Of a stretch of 6,901 nucleotides of DNA, positions 1 to 6,692 are shown piece by piece. The DNA lies in NCBI GenBank assembly GCA_903893335.1, contig CAITLX010000654.1, forward strand, positions 1-6,901, in the 5' to 3' direction. Numbering within the stretch: position 1 is the first letter of the stretch; each line of letters opens with the position of its first letter. The translations under genes and the position numbers were made by a program. Below the pieces are notes generated by a model. The model saw nothing but the letters and a program-made list of their open reading frames with translations, was not told the origin of the DNA and did not search any database. Source of the stretch: an uncultured delta proteobacterium. Lineage in GTDB: Bacteria; Myxococcota_A; Polyangia; Polyangiales; Polyangiaceae.

Positions 1-1
1 G

Positions 2-916
2 ACCGACCGGCTCACGGGCCTCTGGAACCGCCGCCACTTCGAGCGGGTGGCCGGCGCCGAGATCGCGCGCTGTCGGCGCTTCGGCTACGTGGCCTCGCTC
101 GCCCTGTTCGACATCGACCACTTCAAGGCCGTCAACGACACCCACGGCCACAACGCCGGCGACAAGGTCCTCGCCGCCGTCGCCGCGGCGCTCACCGGCG
201 CGGTGCGCGCGTCCGACACGCCCTGCCGCTGGGGGGGCGAGGAGTTCGTCGTGCTCGCGCCGTCGGTCAGCGCCAAGGCCGCAGCGCGCTTCTTCGACGG
301 CGTGCGCGAGGCCATCGCGCGCACCGACGTCGGCGCCCCCGTCGGGAGCGTGACCGTGAGCGTCGGCGTCGCGCAGCTCGCGCCGGGAGAGGAGCTCGGC
401 GACTGGCTCGGCCGCGCCGACGAGGCGCTCTACCGAGCCAAGAGGGCAGGCCGCAACCGCGTCGAGACCTCGGAGGCCGCGAGCGACTCGCCCGAGCACC
501 GCCTCGTGCAGCTCGTCTGGGACCCAAGCCTCGAGTGCGGCGACGAGCGCACCGACGACGAGCACCGACAGCTCTTCGTCATGGGCAACACGCTGCTCGA
601 CATGGCGATGACGCCGCACCCCCCCGCGGTCGTCGCGCAGTGCCTCGACGCGCTGCTCGCGCACGTGACCGCGCACTTTCGCGCCGAGGAGGAGATGCTC
701 GCGCGCGTCGGCTACCCGGCACGCGCCGCGCACGCCCGCATTCACCAGGCGCTCACCGACGAGGCGCTGCGACTGCGCGCGCGATTGCAGCAGGGCGCCC
801 TCGGGCTCGACGAGGTCGTGCGCTTTCTCGTCGTGCGCGTCGTGCACGAGCACCTGCTCGGCACCGACACCAAGTTCTTCCCCCACGTCGCCGCCGCGCT
901 CGCCCGCGTGAACTGA
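2..916 (+). CDS. Diguanylate cyclase with C-terminal bacteriohemerythrin domain (5' end outside window)
   Basis: Predicted cytoplasmic enzyme that joins two GTP into cyclic-di-GMP, with a di-iron domain likely sensing O2 or redox state. The reading frame is open from base 2 and already reads TDRLTGLWNRR, the conserved start of a GGDEF domain, so the GTG at 47 is not the real start and the gene begins upstream. In the 304 visible residues (T at base 2 = 1), the FDIDHFK metal site lies near 36-42, the I-site RASD at 69-72, and GGEEF at 78-82 exactly five residues later. A linker precedes a hemerythrin domain at about 167-300. All seven iron ligands are present: H188 (DDEH), H225 and E229 (HxxxE), H244 and H248 (HxxxH), H284 and D289 (HxxxxD). 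Catalysis and product inhibition both look intact. The sensing role is inferred from the family. The stop is 18 bp from that of the convergent nucleotidyltransferase. An N-terminal sensor or receiver domain may lie off-window. Confidence 0.93.
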   Translation, partial: TDRLTGLWNRRHFERVAGAEIARCRRFGYVASLALFDIDHFKAVNDTHGHNAGDKVLAAVAAALTGAVRASDTPCRWGGEEFVVLAPSVSAKAAARFFDGVREAIARTDVGAPVGSVTVSVGVAQLAPGEELGDWLGRADEALYRAKRAGRNRVETSEAASDSPEHRLVQLVWDPSLECGDERTDDEHRQLFVMGNTLLDMAMTPHPPAVVAQCLDALLAHVTAHFRAEEEMLARVGYPARAAHARIHQALTDEALRLRARLQQGALGLDEVVRFLVVRVVHEHLLGTDTKFFPHVAAALARVN

Positions 917-934
917 CGCGCGGCACGGGGTAGC

Positions 935-1447
935 TCAGGGGCGGCGCGCCTTTCGCTTCGGGGGGCTCGGCTCCGCACGAGCCGACCGCTCGGCGCGATC
1001 ACGCAGCCGCAACAAGGCCGCCACGTCCCTCCTGTCGACCGCGCGATCGACCGCACGCTTGTTGGCCACGAGATCGTCGAAGCCGATCACGGTCACCGAG
1101 TGCCCCTCATGGTCGAGCACCACACGCCGCTGCCACGCATCGTCGAACGCCACGCCAGGGATCGCCTGCAACAGATCGACGCGGCACGGGGCTCGGCCAA
1201 ACCAGGTGATCTCGTCCGGGGCCGAGCGCGCGAAGCCGTCGATGATCGGAGCCGGCACGCCAAACCGCGCGAGCGCCCGGCAAGCCCTCGCGCGGTTGTC
1301 AGCGTCGCTCGCGAGCCACAGATCGACGTCCTTCGTCGACCGCGGGCGCCCGTGCACCGAGACGGCGTGCCCCCCGATGATCAGGTAGCGCACGCCTTCG
1401 GCGGCGAACGCCGCCAACAGTTGGGTCAAGTCGGGGGGCAGGAGCAT
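935..1447 (-). CDS. DUF6036-like nucleotidyltransferase of the pol-beta superfamily
   Basis: 170-residue soluble protein with the minimal pol-beta nucleotidyltransferase pattern. YLIIGG ends at G25-G26, followed by STKDVDLWL with the metal-binding pair D40 and D42, and CRVDLL with the likely third carboxylate D91. The middle (AIPGVAFDDAW, 95-105) and the late segment LVANKRAVDRAVDRRDVAALL (126-146) match the layout of solitary nucleotidyltransferases annotated DUF6036/AbiEii-like. The C-terminus is a basic tail (PPKRKARRP). The active site appears complete, so NMP transfer to a protein or RNA is plausible, but the substrate is unknown. The ATG at 1447 is the first possible start: a TGA lies in frame a few codons upstream with no ATG, GTG or TTG between. 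There is no Shine-Dalgarno sequence before it, which suggests translational coupling to the small overlapping frame upstream. It may be the enzymatic half of a toxin-antitoxin-like pair, but that is inference. Confidence 0.85.
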   Translation of the reverse strand: MLLPPDLTQLLAAFAAEGVRYLIIGGHAVSVHGRPRSTKDVDLWLASDADNRARACRALARFGVPAPIIDGFARSAPDEITWFGRAPCRVDLLQAIPGVAFDDAWQRRVVLDHEGHSVTVIGFDDLVANKRAVDRAVDRRDVAALLRLRDRAERSARAEPSPPKRKARRP

Positions 1448-1631
1448 CGGGGTGGGCCAGCGACCAGGTCGTCATCGAGAGCTCGAGCGACGCCGTCAGC
1501 CGCGCTGCGGGGCCGGCCTCGGCCCAGAACCGCGCGTCCGCCTCGTCGAGCGCGGCGCACGAGGGGACCGTGCCGCCCACCCACCGGCTCGCTGGCCGCT
1601 CGCGCGCTGCATGACGACCCGACACGCCCAC
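1299..1631 (-). CDS. Small hypothetical protein upstream of and overlapping the nucleotidyltransferase
   Basis: GTG-start frame of 110 codons, beginning 24 bp after the gyrB stop. I do not recognise a named family. Residues 28-61 (LDEADARFWAEAGPAARL... to SLAHP) look like a real, mostly helical soluble segment and resemble small proteins often found just ahead of such nucleotidyltransferases; that resemblance is from memory. Third-position GC supports coding: 51 of 53 codons from codon 9 to 61 end in G or C. The first eight codons do not show this bias, so the true start could be later, for example the GTG at codon 18. From codon 62, where the frame enters the nucleotidyltransferase gene, only 9 of 20 codons end in G/C, while 18 of 20 do in the nucleotidyltransferase frame. 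The 149-bp overlapping tail is therefore probably not selected protein sequence. Either the original stop was lost by a small indel, or the tail is a non-conserved extension. No good SD is seen beyond a G-run at 1643-1648. Confidence 0.45.
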   Translation of the reverse strand: MGVSGRHAARERPASRWVGGTVPSCAALDEADARFWAEAGPAARLTASLELSMTTWSLAHPDAPAPRLDPTVGGVRRRRRALPDHRGARRLGARAPAVDEGRRSVARERR

Positions 1632-1655
1632 AGGATAACACGCCCCCCAGCCTGA

Positions 1656-4196
1656 TTAGATATCGAGGTTGCGCACGTTGAGCGCGTTCTGCTCGATGAA
1701 GGCGCGGCGAAGCTCGACGTTCTCGCCCATCAGCACGCTGAACAGCTCGTCGGTGCGGCCCGAGATGTCCTCGTCCTTGACCTGCAAGAGCGTGCGGCCG
1801 TCCGGGTCCATCGTCGTCGACCAGAGCTCCTCGGCGTTCATCTCGCCGAGGCCCTTGTAGCGGCTGATGACGATGCCCTTGCGGCCGCGCTCGTCGAGGT
1901 AGGCGCCGAGCGCCTCGGCGTCGGCGATGACGACGGGCTCGGCCGAGCCCGGCACGCGCACGCGGTAGGGCCCCGGCCAGATGCTGCGCGTGTCCTCCTC
2001 GATGGAGAGCACCTGCTGGTACTCGGCGCCGTCGACGAGGGCCCAATCGAGCACCGTCGCGCGCGAGGTGGCGCCGGGGCGAAGCTGCGCGACGAGCCGG
2101 TAGCCATGCTCGGCGTCCTTCTGGGCGACGACGTCGAGCGGCTTGAAGTCGGGCCAGCGCTCCTCGAGGAACGCGCGCGTCGCCTTCGCCTTCTCCTCGG
2201 CGCGCGTCGCGTCGCGCAGGTCGTCGCGCCCGAGCATCGCGCCGCGCACGGCGGCGGCGACCACGCGCGCGTCGCAGCGGGCGTCGAGCTTGCCGAGGAT
2301 CTCGCGCTGCTGCTTCATGCGCTTGGCGAGCACGATGAGCTGATCGCCGGCGAGCGCGGGCCCCTTCGAGGCGTCGACGGCGATGCCCTCGACGGCGTTC
2401 TCGAGCAGGTGCCGGTCGAGCGCCGCGTCGTCCTTCATGTAGAGGTCCTTCTTGCCCTTGCGCACGCGGTACAGCGGCGGCTGCGCAATGTAGAGGTACC
2501 CATTCTCGATGAGCTCCGGCAATTGCCGGTAGAAGAACGTGAGCAGCAGCGTACGGATGTGCGAGCCGTCGACGTCGGCGTCGGTCATCAGGATGATGCG
2601 GTGGTAGCGCAGCTTCGAGGTGTCGAAGGTCGACACCCGCTTGCCGCTCTGCACGCCGTCGACGACCTCGGTCTCCTTGCGGTCCTCGGGGTCGGCGAGC
2701 CCGCAGCCGAGCGCCGTGATGAGGGTGCCAATCTGCTCGGAGCCGAGCATGCGGTCGAGCCGCACGCGCTCGACGTTGAGGATCTTGCCGCGAAGCGGGA
2801 GGATCGCCTGGAAGCGCCGGTCGCGCCCCTGCTTGGCGCTGCCCCCTGCGCTGTCTCCCTCGACCACGTAGATCTCGCACTTGGCCGGGTCCTTCTCCTG
2901 GCAATCGGAGAGCTTGCCCGAGAGCGTCGTGATGTCGTTCTGGCCCTTGCGCACGACCTCGCGCGCCTTGCGCGCGGCCTCGCGCCCCTTGGCGGCGAGC
3001 ACGGCCTTCTCGAGGATCTTGCGGGCGACCGCCGGGTTCTCCTCGAAGAAGCGCGAGAGCTTCTCGGAGACGCCCGTCTCGACGATGCCCTTGACCTCGC
3101 TCGACACGAGCTTGGACTTCGTCTGCGAGTCGAACGACGGGTCGGGGTGCTTGACCGAGATGACCGCCGTCAGCCCCTCGCGCACGTCCTCGCCGAGCAG
3201 GCCCGCCTTGACGTCCTTCAGCAGGTTCTGCGCGGTGCCGTAGGTGTTGAGCGTGCGCGTCAGGGCCGAGCGCAGGCCCGTCAGGTGCGTGCCGCCGTCC
3301 TTGTTGTGGACGTTGTTGGTGTACGCGAAGATCTGCTCGCCATACGTCGAGTTCCACTGCAAGGCGCAGTCGACGACGACCGACGCGCCGAGATCGGTGG
3401 GCGCCTCGGCGGTGAAGGAGATGACCGCGGGGTGGATCGGGTCCTTCGCGTGGTTGAGCAGCTCGATGAACTCGCGAATGCCACCGGCGAACTCGTAGTG
3501 CTCGCTGCGCCCCTCGCCCCGCTCGTCGGAGAAGTCGATGACGAGGCCGGCGTTGAGGAACGTGAGCTCGCGCAGGCGGCTGGCGAGCTGGTCGTAGCTC
3601 CACTCGATGACGGTGAAGATGTCCGTGTCGGGCTTCCACGTCACCTGCGTGCCGGTGCGGTCGCTGTCGCCGATGAGCGCGAGGGGCGTGACGGGCGCGC
3701 CCTTGCGGTACTCCTGCAGCCACACGTGGCCCTCGCGGCGGATCTCGAGCTTGAGCCACTCGGAGACGGCGTTGACGGCGCTGACGCCGACGCCGTGCAG
3801 GCCGGCGGAGACCTTGTAGCTCGCGTGGTCGAATTTGCCGCCCGCGTGCAGCACCGTCATGACGAGCTCGGCGGCGCTGACGTCGCGCCCGAGCTTCTTG
3901 GAGTGCTCGACGTGGGTGCCGGTGGGGATGCCGCGGCCGTCGTCCTCGACGGTGACCGAGCCGTCGAAGTGGACGGTGACGCGGATGCGCTTGCAGTAGC
4001 CGGCGAGGTGCTCGTCGACGCTGTTGTCGACGACCTCCCACACCAGGTGGTGCAGGCCCGAGCCGTCGTGCACGTCGCCGATGTACATGCCCGGACGCTT
4101 GCGCACCGCCTCGAGCCCCTCGAGGACGGTGATGTTGTCCGGGTTGTAATTGGAGGCAGGTGCCGGCGGGACGGGCGGCGTGGCGGCGTCGGACAT
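1656..4196 (-). CDS. gyrB: DNA gyrase subunit B
   Basis: ATPase subunit of the GyrA2B2 type II topoisomerase, which introduces negative supercoils; it acts on the chromosome in the cytoplasm. The protein has 846 residues (E. coli 804) and is complete, ending NVRNLDI. The GHKL ATPase motifs are intact: E54/N58/D61 in EVVDNSVDE, DDGRGIPTG at 85-93, and the lid glycines in AGLHGVGVS (131-139). QTK (358-360) supplies the transducer lysine K360. TOPRIM has EGDSAGG with E446 and the metal aspartates D539, D541 and D543; RYKGLGEMN is at 779-787. The stretch of about 170 residues before RYKGLGEMN is the proteobacterial-type TOPRIM insertion. A further insert of about 19 residues lies near 503-527. 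The residue aligned with coumarin contact E. coli R136 is kept (R154); quinolone-region D426 is kept (D448), and K447 is R469. The ATG at 4196 is chosen because no other ATG, GTG or TTG lies in frame back to the predicted promoter. The SD is weak. gyrA is not in the window. Confidence 0.98.
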   Translation of the reverse strand: MSDAATPPVPPAPASNYNPDNITVLEGLEAVRKRPGMYIGDVHDGSGLHHLVWEVVDNSVDEHLAGYCKRIRVTVHFDGSVTVEDDGRGIPTGTHVEHSKKLGRDVSAAELVMTVLHAGGKFDHASYKVSAGLHGVGVSAVNAVSEWLKLEIRREGHVWLQEYRKGAPVTPLALIGDSDRTGTQVTWKPDTDIFTVIEWSYDQLASRLRELTFLNAGLVIDFSDERGEGRSEHYEFAGGIREFIELLNHAKDPIHPAVISFTAEAPTDLGASVVVDCALQWNSTYGEQIFAYTNNVHNKDGGTHLTGLRSALTRTLNTYGTAQNLLKDVKAGLLGEDVREGLTAVISVKHPDPSFDSQTKSKLVSSEVKGIVETGVSEKLSRFFEENPAVARKILEKAVLAAKGREAARKAREVVRKGQNDITTLSGKLSDCQEKDPAKCEIYVVEGDSAGGSAKQGRDRRFQAILPLRGKILNVERVRLDRMLGSEQIGTLITALGCGLADPEDRKETEVVDGVQSGKRVSTFDTSKLRYHRIILMTDADVDGSHIRTLLLTFFYRQLPELIENGYLYIAQPPLYRVRKGKKDLYMKDDAALDRHLLENAVEGIAVDASKGPALAGDQLIVLAKRMKQQREILGKLDARCDARVVAAAVRGAMLGRDDLRDATRAEEKAKATRAFLEERWPDFKPLDVVAQKDAEHGYRLVAQLRPGATSRATVLDWALVDGAEYQQVLSIEEDTRSIWPGPYRVRVPGSAEPVVIADAEALGAYLDERGRKGIVISRYKGLGEMNAEELWSTTMDPDGRTLLQVKDEDISGRTDELFSVLMGENVELRRAFIEQNALNVRNLDI

Positions 4197-4275
4197 GGGC
4201 GCTTTCGGAGCCTCGACGCGCGGAGGGGCGTGCGGCCAGTGGGCTCGGCTCGCACCCCCGCTCGGAGGATTGAAG

Positions 4276-4304
4276 ATTCTACCCTTTTTCGCGCTCCTTC
4301 GCAA
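4276..4304 (-). promoter_or_regulatory. Predicted sigma70-type promoter of gyrB
   Basis: On the minus strand, a -35 element TTGCGA (4299-4304; 4 of 6 to TTGACA) is followed by a 17-base spacer and a -10 element TAGAAT (4276-4281; 5 of 6 to TATAAT). Transcription would start near 4269, giving a leader of about 70 bases before the gyrB ATG. The stretch is clearly more AT-rich than its surroundings and lies in the only sizeable gap inside the cluster. A small dyad (AAGCA 4303-4307 / TGCTT 4318-4322, with CAAGC 4302-4306 / GCTTG 4325-4329) touches the -35 element and could be an operator, but this is speculative. The promoter would let gyrB be expressed apart from dnaN-recF. Confidence 0.6.
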
Positions 4305-4338
4305 GCAATCGCTCGCCTGCTTTCGCTTGTGAAATCGA

Positions 4339-4368
4339 GCGGTTGCGGGCGGGCGAAGCGCTAACCGC
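4339..4368 (-). terminator. Weak inverted repeat at the end of recF, possible attenuator
   Basis: GCGGTT (4339-4344) and AACCGC (4363-4368) form a 6-bp stem with an 18-base loop that spans the recF stop codon. The loop is GC-rich and no T-run follows in the direction of recF transcription, so it is not a convincing intrinsic terminator. It could reduce read-through from recF into gyrB, or be chance in GC-rich DNA. Confidence 0.2.
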
Positions 4369-5479
4369 CCGAGGCCCCCACCACCGCCCCCGCCGCGAGG
4401 CGCAGGTCGAGCCTCCGGTCGGCCCCTCCGCCGGGCGCGACGATGAGATCGGGGCGCGTCGTGGTGAGGAAGATCTGCCCCGTCTCGGCGCCGAGCAGCC
4501 CGAAGAGCGCCTCGGTGCGCCCCGGGTCGAGCTCGCTCGAGACGTCGTCGAGCAGCAGCACGGGCTCGACCCCGCGCGCGTGTCGGATGCACGCGAGCTC
4601 GGCCAGCTTGAGCGCGAGGGTCAGCGCGCGGTGCTCCCCCTGCGAGGCCTCCGAGCGCGCCGCGCGCGCGTCGAGCGCCACGGCGAGGTCGTCGCGCCCC
4701 GGGCCCACCGACGCGCTGCCCCGGTGCCGGTCGCGCTCGCGGGTCGCCGCCAGCCGCTCGGTGAGCTCGGCCGCGTCGTCGCTGCCTCCGGGCTCGTACG
4801 CCAGGGCGACCTCGCGCGCGCCGCGCGTGATGGCCGCGAAGGCTGGACCCGCCTCGGCGGCGAGCCTGCGGGCTGCCTCGGCCCGTACGCGGGTCAGCGC
4901 GGCGCCGTGAAGCCCCATCAGGTGCTCGAACGCGTCGAGGTCGGGCGCCGACGTGCCGCGGTCCTCCAGGGCGCGCTGGCGCGACCGTGAGGCCTCCGTC
5001 CAGCGCGACGCGTGGTCGAGCGACGAGGGGTCGACGAAGAGCCCCACGCGGTCGAGCAGCGTGCGCCTGCCCGCCGCCGGCCCCGCCGAGAGGGCGAGGT
5101 CGCCGGGGTGGAAGACGACGACGGGCGTGCGCACGGCGTACGCCGCGTGCGTCGCGGGGCGCTTGCCGTCGAGCATGACCCTGCGCACGCCGCGCGCGTC
5201 GAGCCCCACCGTCTGTTCGCGCGCCTCGCCCCCCTCGTCGACCCGCAGCCGTACGCTGCCGGCCTCCGCGCCGTGCCCGACGAGCTCGCGCAGGCGCGTG
5301 GCGCGAAACGAGCGCGTGGTGCACGCGAGGTAGAGCGCCTCGAGCAGGCTCGTCTTGCCCTGGCCGTTGTCGCCCGACACGACGTTGAGCCTCGGCGACG
5401 GCGCGACGTCGACCCGCGCGAGGTTGCGCAGGCTTCGCACCGACACCTCGGCGATGGCGAGGCTCCTGTGGGAGGACAC
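4361..5479 (-). CDS. recF: DNA replication and repair protein RecF
   Basis: SMC/ABC-like ATPase that, with RecO and RecR, loads RecA at gapped DNA and stalled forks. The protein has 372 residues, normal for the family. Walker A is GDNGQGKTS at 36-44 (K42, T43), the ABC signature is SQGEHR at 279-284, and Walker B with D-loop is LLLDDVSSELD at 308-318 (D311, D312). The RecF-typical GRRTLLDRV (137-145) and TTTRPDL (339-345) are also present, so ATP binding and dimerisation should be functional. The N-terminus AEVSVRSLRNL fits the family start, and the GTG at 5479 is favoured because a purine-rich RBS lies 11 bases upstream. It follows dnaN after 49 bp without a visible terminator, so the two are probably one transcript; gyrB follows after 164 bp. 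The C-terminal tail past about 350 is glycine/alanine-rich and poorly conserved. Confidence 0.96.
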   Translation of the reverse strand: MSSHRSLAIAEVSVRSLRNLARVDVAPSPRLNVVSGDNGQGKTSLLEALYLACTTRSFRATRLRELVGHGAEAGSVRLRVDEGGEAREQTVGLDARGVRRVMLDGKRPATHAAYAVRTPVVVFHPGDLALSAGPAAGRRTLLDRVGLFVDPSSLDHASRWTEASRSRQRALEDRGTSAPDLDAFEHLMGLHGAALTRVRAEAARRLAAEAGPAFAAITRGAREVALAYEPGGSDDAAELTERLAATRERDRHRGSASVGPGRDDLAVALDARAARSEASQGEHRALTLALKLAELACIRHARGVEPVLLLDDVSSELDPGRTEALFGLLGAETGQIFLTTTRPDLIVAPGGGADRRLDLRLAAGAVVGASGG

Positions 5480-5490
5480 GCGCCTCGGCG

Positions 5491-5498
5491 CCTCTCTC
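5491..5498 (-). promoter_or_regulatory. Ribosome binding site for recF
   Basis: GAGAGAGG on the minus strand lies 11 bases before the GTG at 5479. It is the only purine-rich SD-like stretch in the 49-bp dnaN-recF gap and supports that GTG over the in-frame GTG codons 12 and 14. Spacing is slightly long. Confidence 0.5.
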
Positions 5499-5528
5499 GA
5501 ATCAGACGCGCAGCGCCATCGCGCGCGC

Positions 5529-6692
5529 TCAGATCCGCATCGGCATGATGACGGCGCGGAAGTCGCGCGTCGCGCTCTCGCTCGCGGGGCGCACGACGGC
5601 CGGATCGAGGTCGCCGCCGATGCCGAGCACGATCTCGTCGTCGTCGAGCGAGCCGAGCACGTCGAGGAAGTACTGCGCGTTGAAGCCGATGGTCACCGGA
5701 GCGCCCGCGTAGTCGGCCGAGACCTCGTCGTAGGCCTCTCCCGTCTCGGGGCTCTCGCTCTTGATGCCGACCTTGCCCGGCGACACCTCGAGGCGCACGC
5801 CGCCGGTGCGGTCGCTCGCCGCGAGCTTGACGGCCTTGAGCGCGTCGATGAGCGCGACGCGCGGCAGGCGCACCGAGCGCTCGGTCGACTGCGGGATGAC
5901 CTGCGCGTACGGCGGAAACTGCGCGTCGACGAGCTTGACCGAGAAGCGCACGCCGCCGATCTGGAAGAAGGCGTTGGGCCCGCTCTGCTGCACGATGGCG
6001 CGCGGGCGCTGGGCGGTCTCGTCCTTGCCGGCGTCGCGCGAGGCGTCCTCGCGGCCACGGTCGGACAGCGCGCGAAGCTCGCGAACGGCCTTGAGCGGCA
6101 CGAGCATCGTCGCGCTCGCCTTCATGCCCTCGATCGTCGCCTCCATCTTCGAGAGGCGGTGGCCGTCGGTGGTGACCATGCGCACGCGATCGCCGTCCCA
6201 CTCGAACAGCGCGCTGTTGAGCGCCGCGCGCGTCTCGTCGGTCGAGATCGAGAAGTGCGTGCGGGCGATGAGCGTCGAGAGCAGGTCGAGCTCGATCTCG
6301 AACGTGGCCGCGCTCGCGTCGGGCTCGGGCAGCGACGGGAAATCGTCGCCCGGCATGCCGTGCAGCTTGTACTCGCGCGCGGACGACGCGCTCTTGAGCT
6401 TGGCCAGCCCGCCGTCGCCGGTGACGATCTGCAAGGGGCCGTCGGGCATCATCTTGATGCGCTCGTACAGATCGCGCGCGGGCACCGCGATGCTGCCCCC
6501 CTTCTTGATCTGCACGGGGATGATGCCGCTGACCGAGACGTAGAGGTCGGTCGCGGCGATGCGAAGCTCGCTCGTTCCCTGCGTCGAGAGCAGCACGTTG
6601 GCGAGCACGGGCATCGTGCTCTTCTTGTCGGCGACGCCCTGGCAACGCTCGACGAGGCGAACGATGTCACGCTTGGTGACGGTCAGATCCAT
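5529..6692 (-). CDS. dnaN: DNA polymerase III beta subunit (sliding clamp)
   Basis: Forms the ring-shaped dimer that encircles DNA, tethers the replicative polymerase, and recruits repair polymerases, ligase, MutS and Hda-like proteins. The 387 residues contain the three clamp domains, roughly 1-127, 128-262 and 263-387. The partner-binding pocket is recognisable: TDGHRL at 175-180 (E. coli T172-L177), FPPY at 259-262, and the C-terminal MPMRI at 383-387 corresponding to MPMRL. The segment STDETRAALNSALFE (150-164) is also typical. Compared with E. coli (366 residues), a hydrophilic charged insertion of about 15 residues sits near 210-229 in the second domain. The start at 6692 is an ATG with a good SD, and MDLTVTKRDI aligns with the usual N-terminus. 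It is first in the minus-strand dnaN-recF-gyrB block; dnaA would be expected upstream, off the right edge. Confidence 0.98.
   Translation of the reverse strand: MDLTVTKRDIVRLVERCQGVADKKSTMPVLANVLLSTQGTSELRIAATDLYVSVSGIIPVQIKKGGSIAVPARDLYERIKMMPDGPLQIVTGDGGLAKLKSASSAREYKLHGMPGDDFPSLPEPDASAATFEIELDLLSTLIARTHFSISTDETRAALNSALFEWDGDRVRMVTTDGHRLSKMEATIEGMKASATMLVPLKAVRELRALSDRGREDASRDAGKDETAQRPRAIVQQSGPNAFFQIGGVRFSVKLVDAQFPPYAQVIPQSTERSVRLPRVALIDALKAVKLAASDRTGGVRLEVSPGKVGIKSESPETGEAYDEVSADYAGAPVTIGFNAQYFLDVLGSLDDDEIVLGIGGDLDPAVVRPASESATRDFRAVIMPMRI

Noticed and set aside
917..934. Possible bidirectional terminator between the two convergent genes
   Set aside because: Only 18 bases, with no stem followed by a T-run on either strand.
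1632..1655. Possible -10-like TATCCT between gyrB and the small ORF
   Set aside because: No matching -35 at a sensible distance; the 24-bp gap is better explained by read-through from gyrB.
1426..4041. 871-codon minus-strand frame overlapping gyrB
   Set aside because: Arg/Ala/Gly-rich out-of-frame reading of gyrB; no domain and no start signal.
2106..4364. Very long plus-strand open frame (752 codons) antisense to gyrB
   Set aside because: The translation is a low-complexity mix of R, A, V, L, E and D with no domain, as expected opposite a GC-rich gene. gyrB on the other strand is unmistakable.
4918..6645. 575-codon minus-strand frame across dnaN and recF
   Set aside because: Out-of-frame shadow of dnaN and recF, dominated by arginine and alanine.
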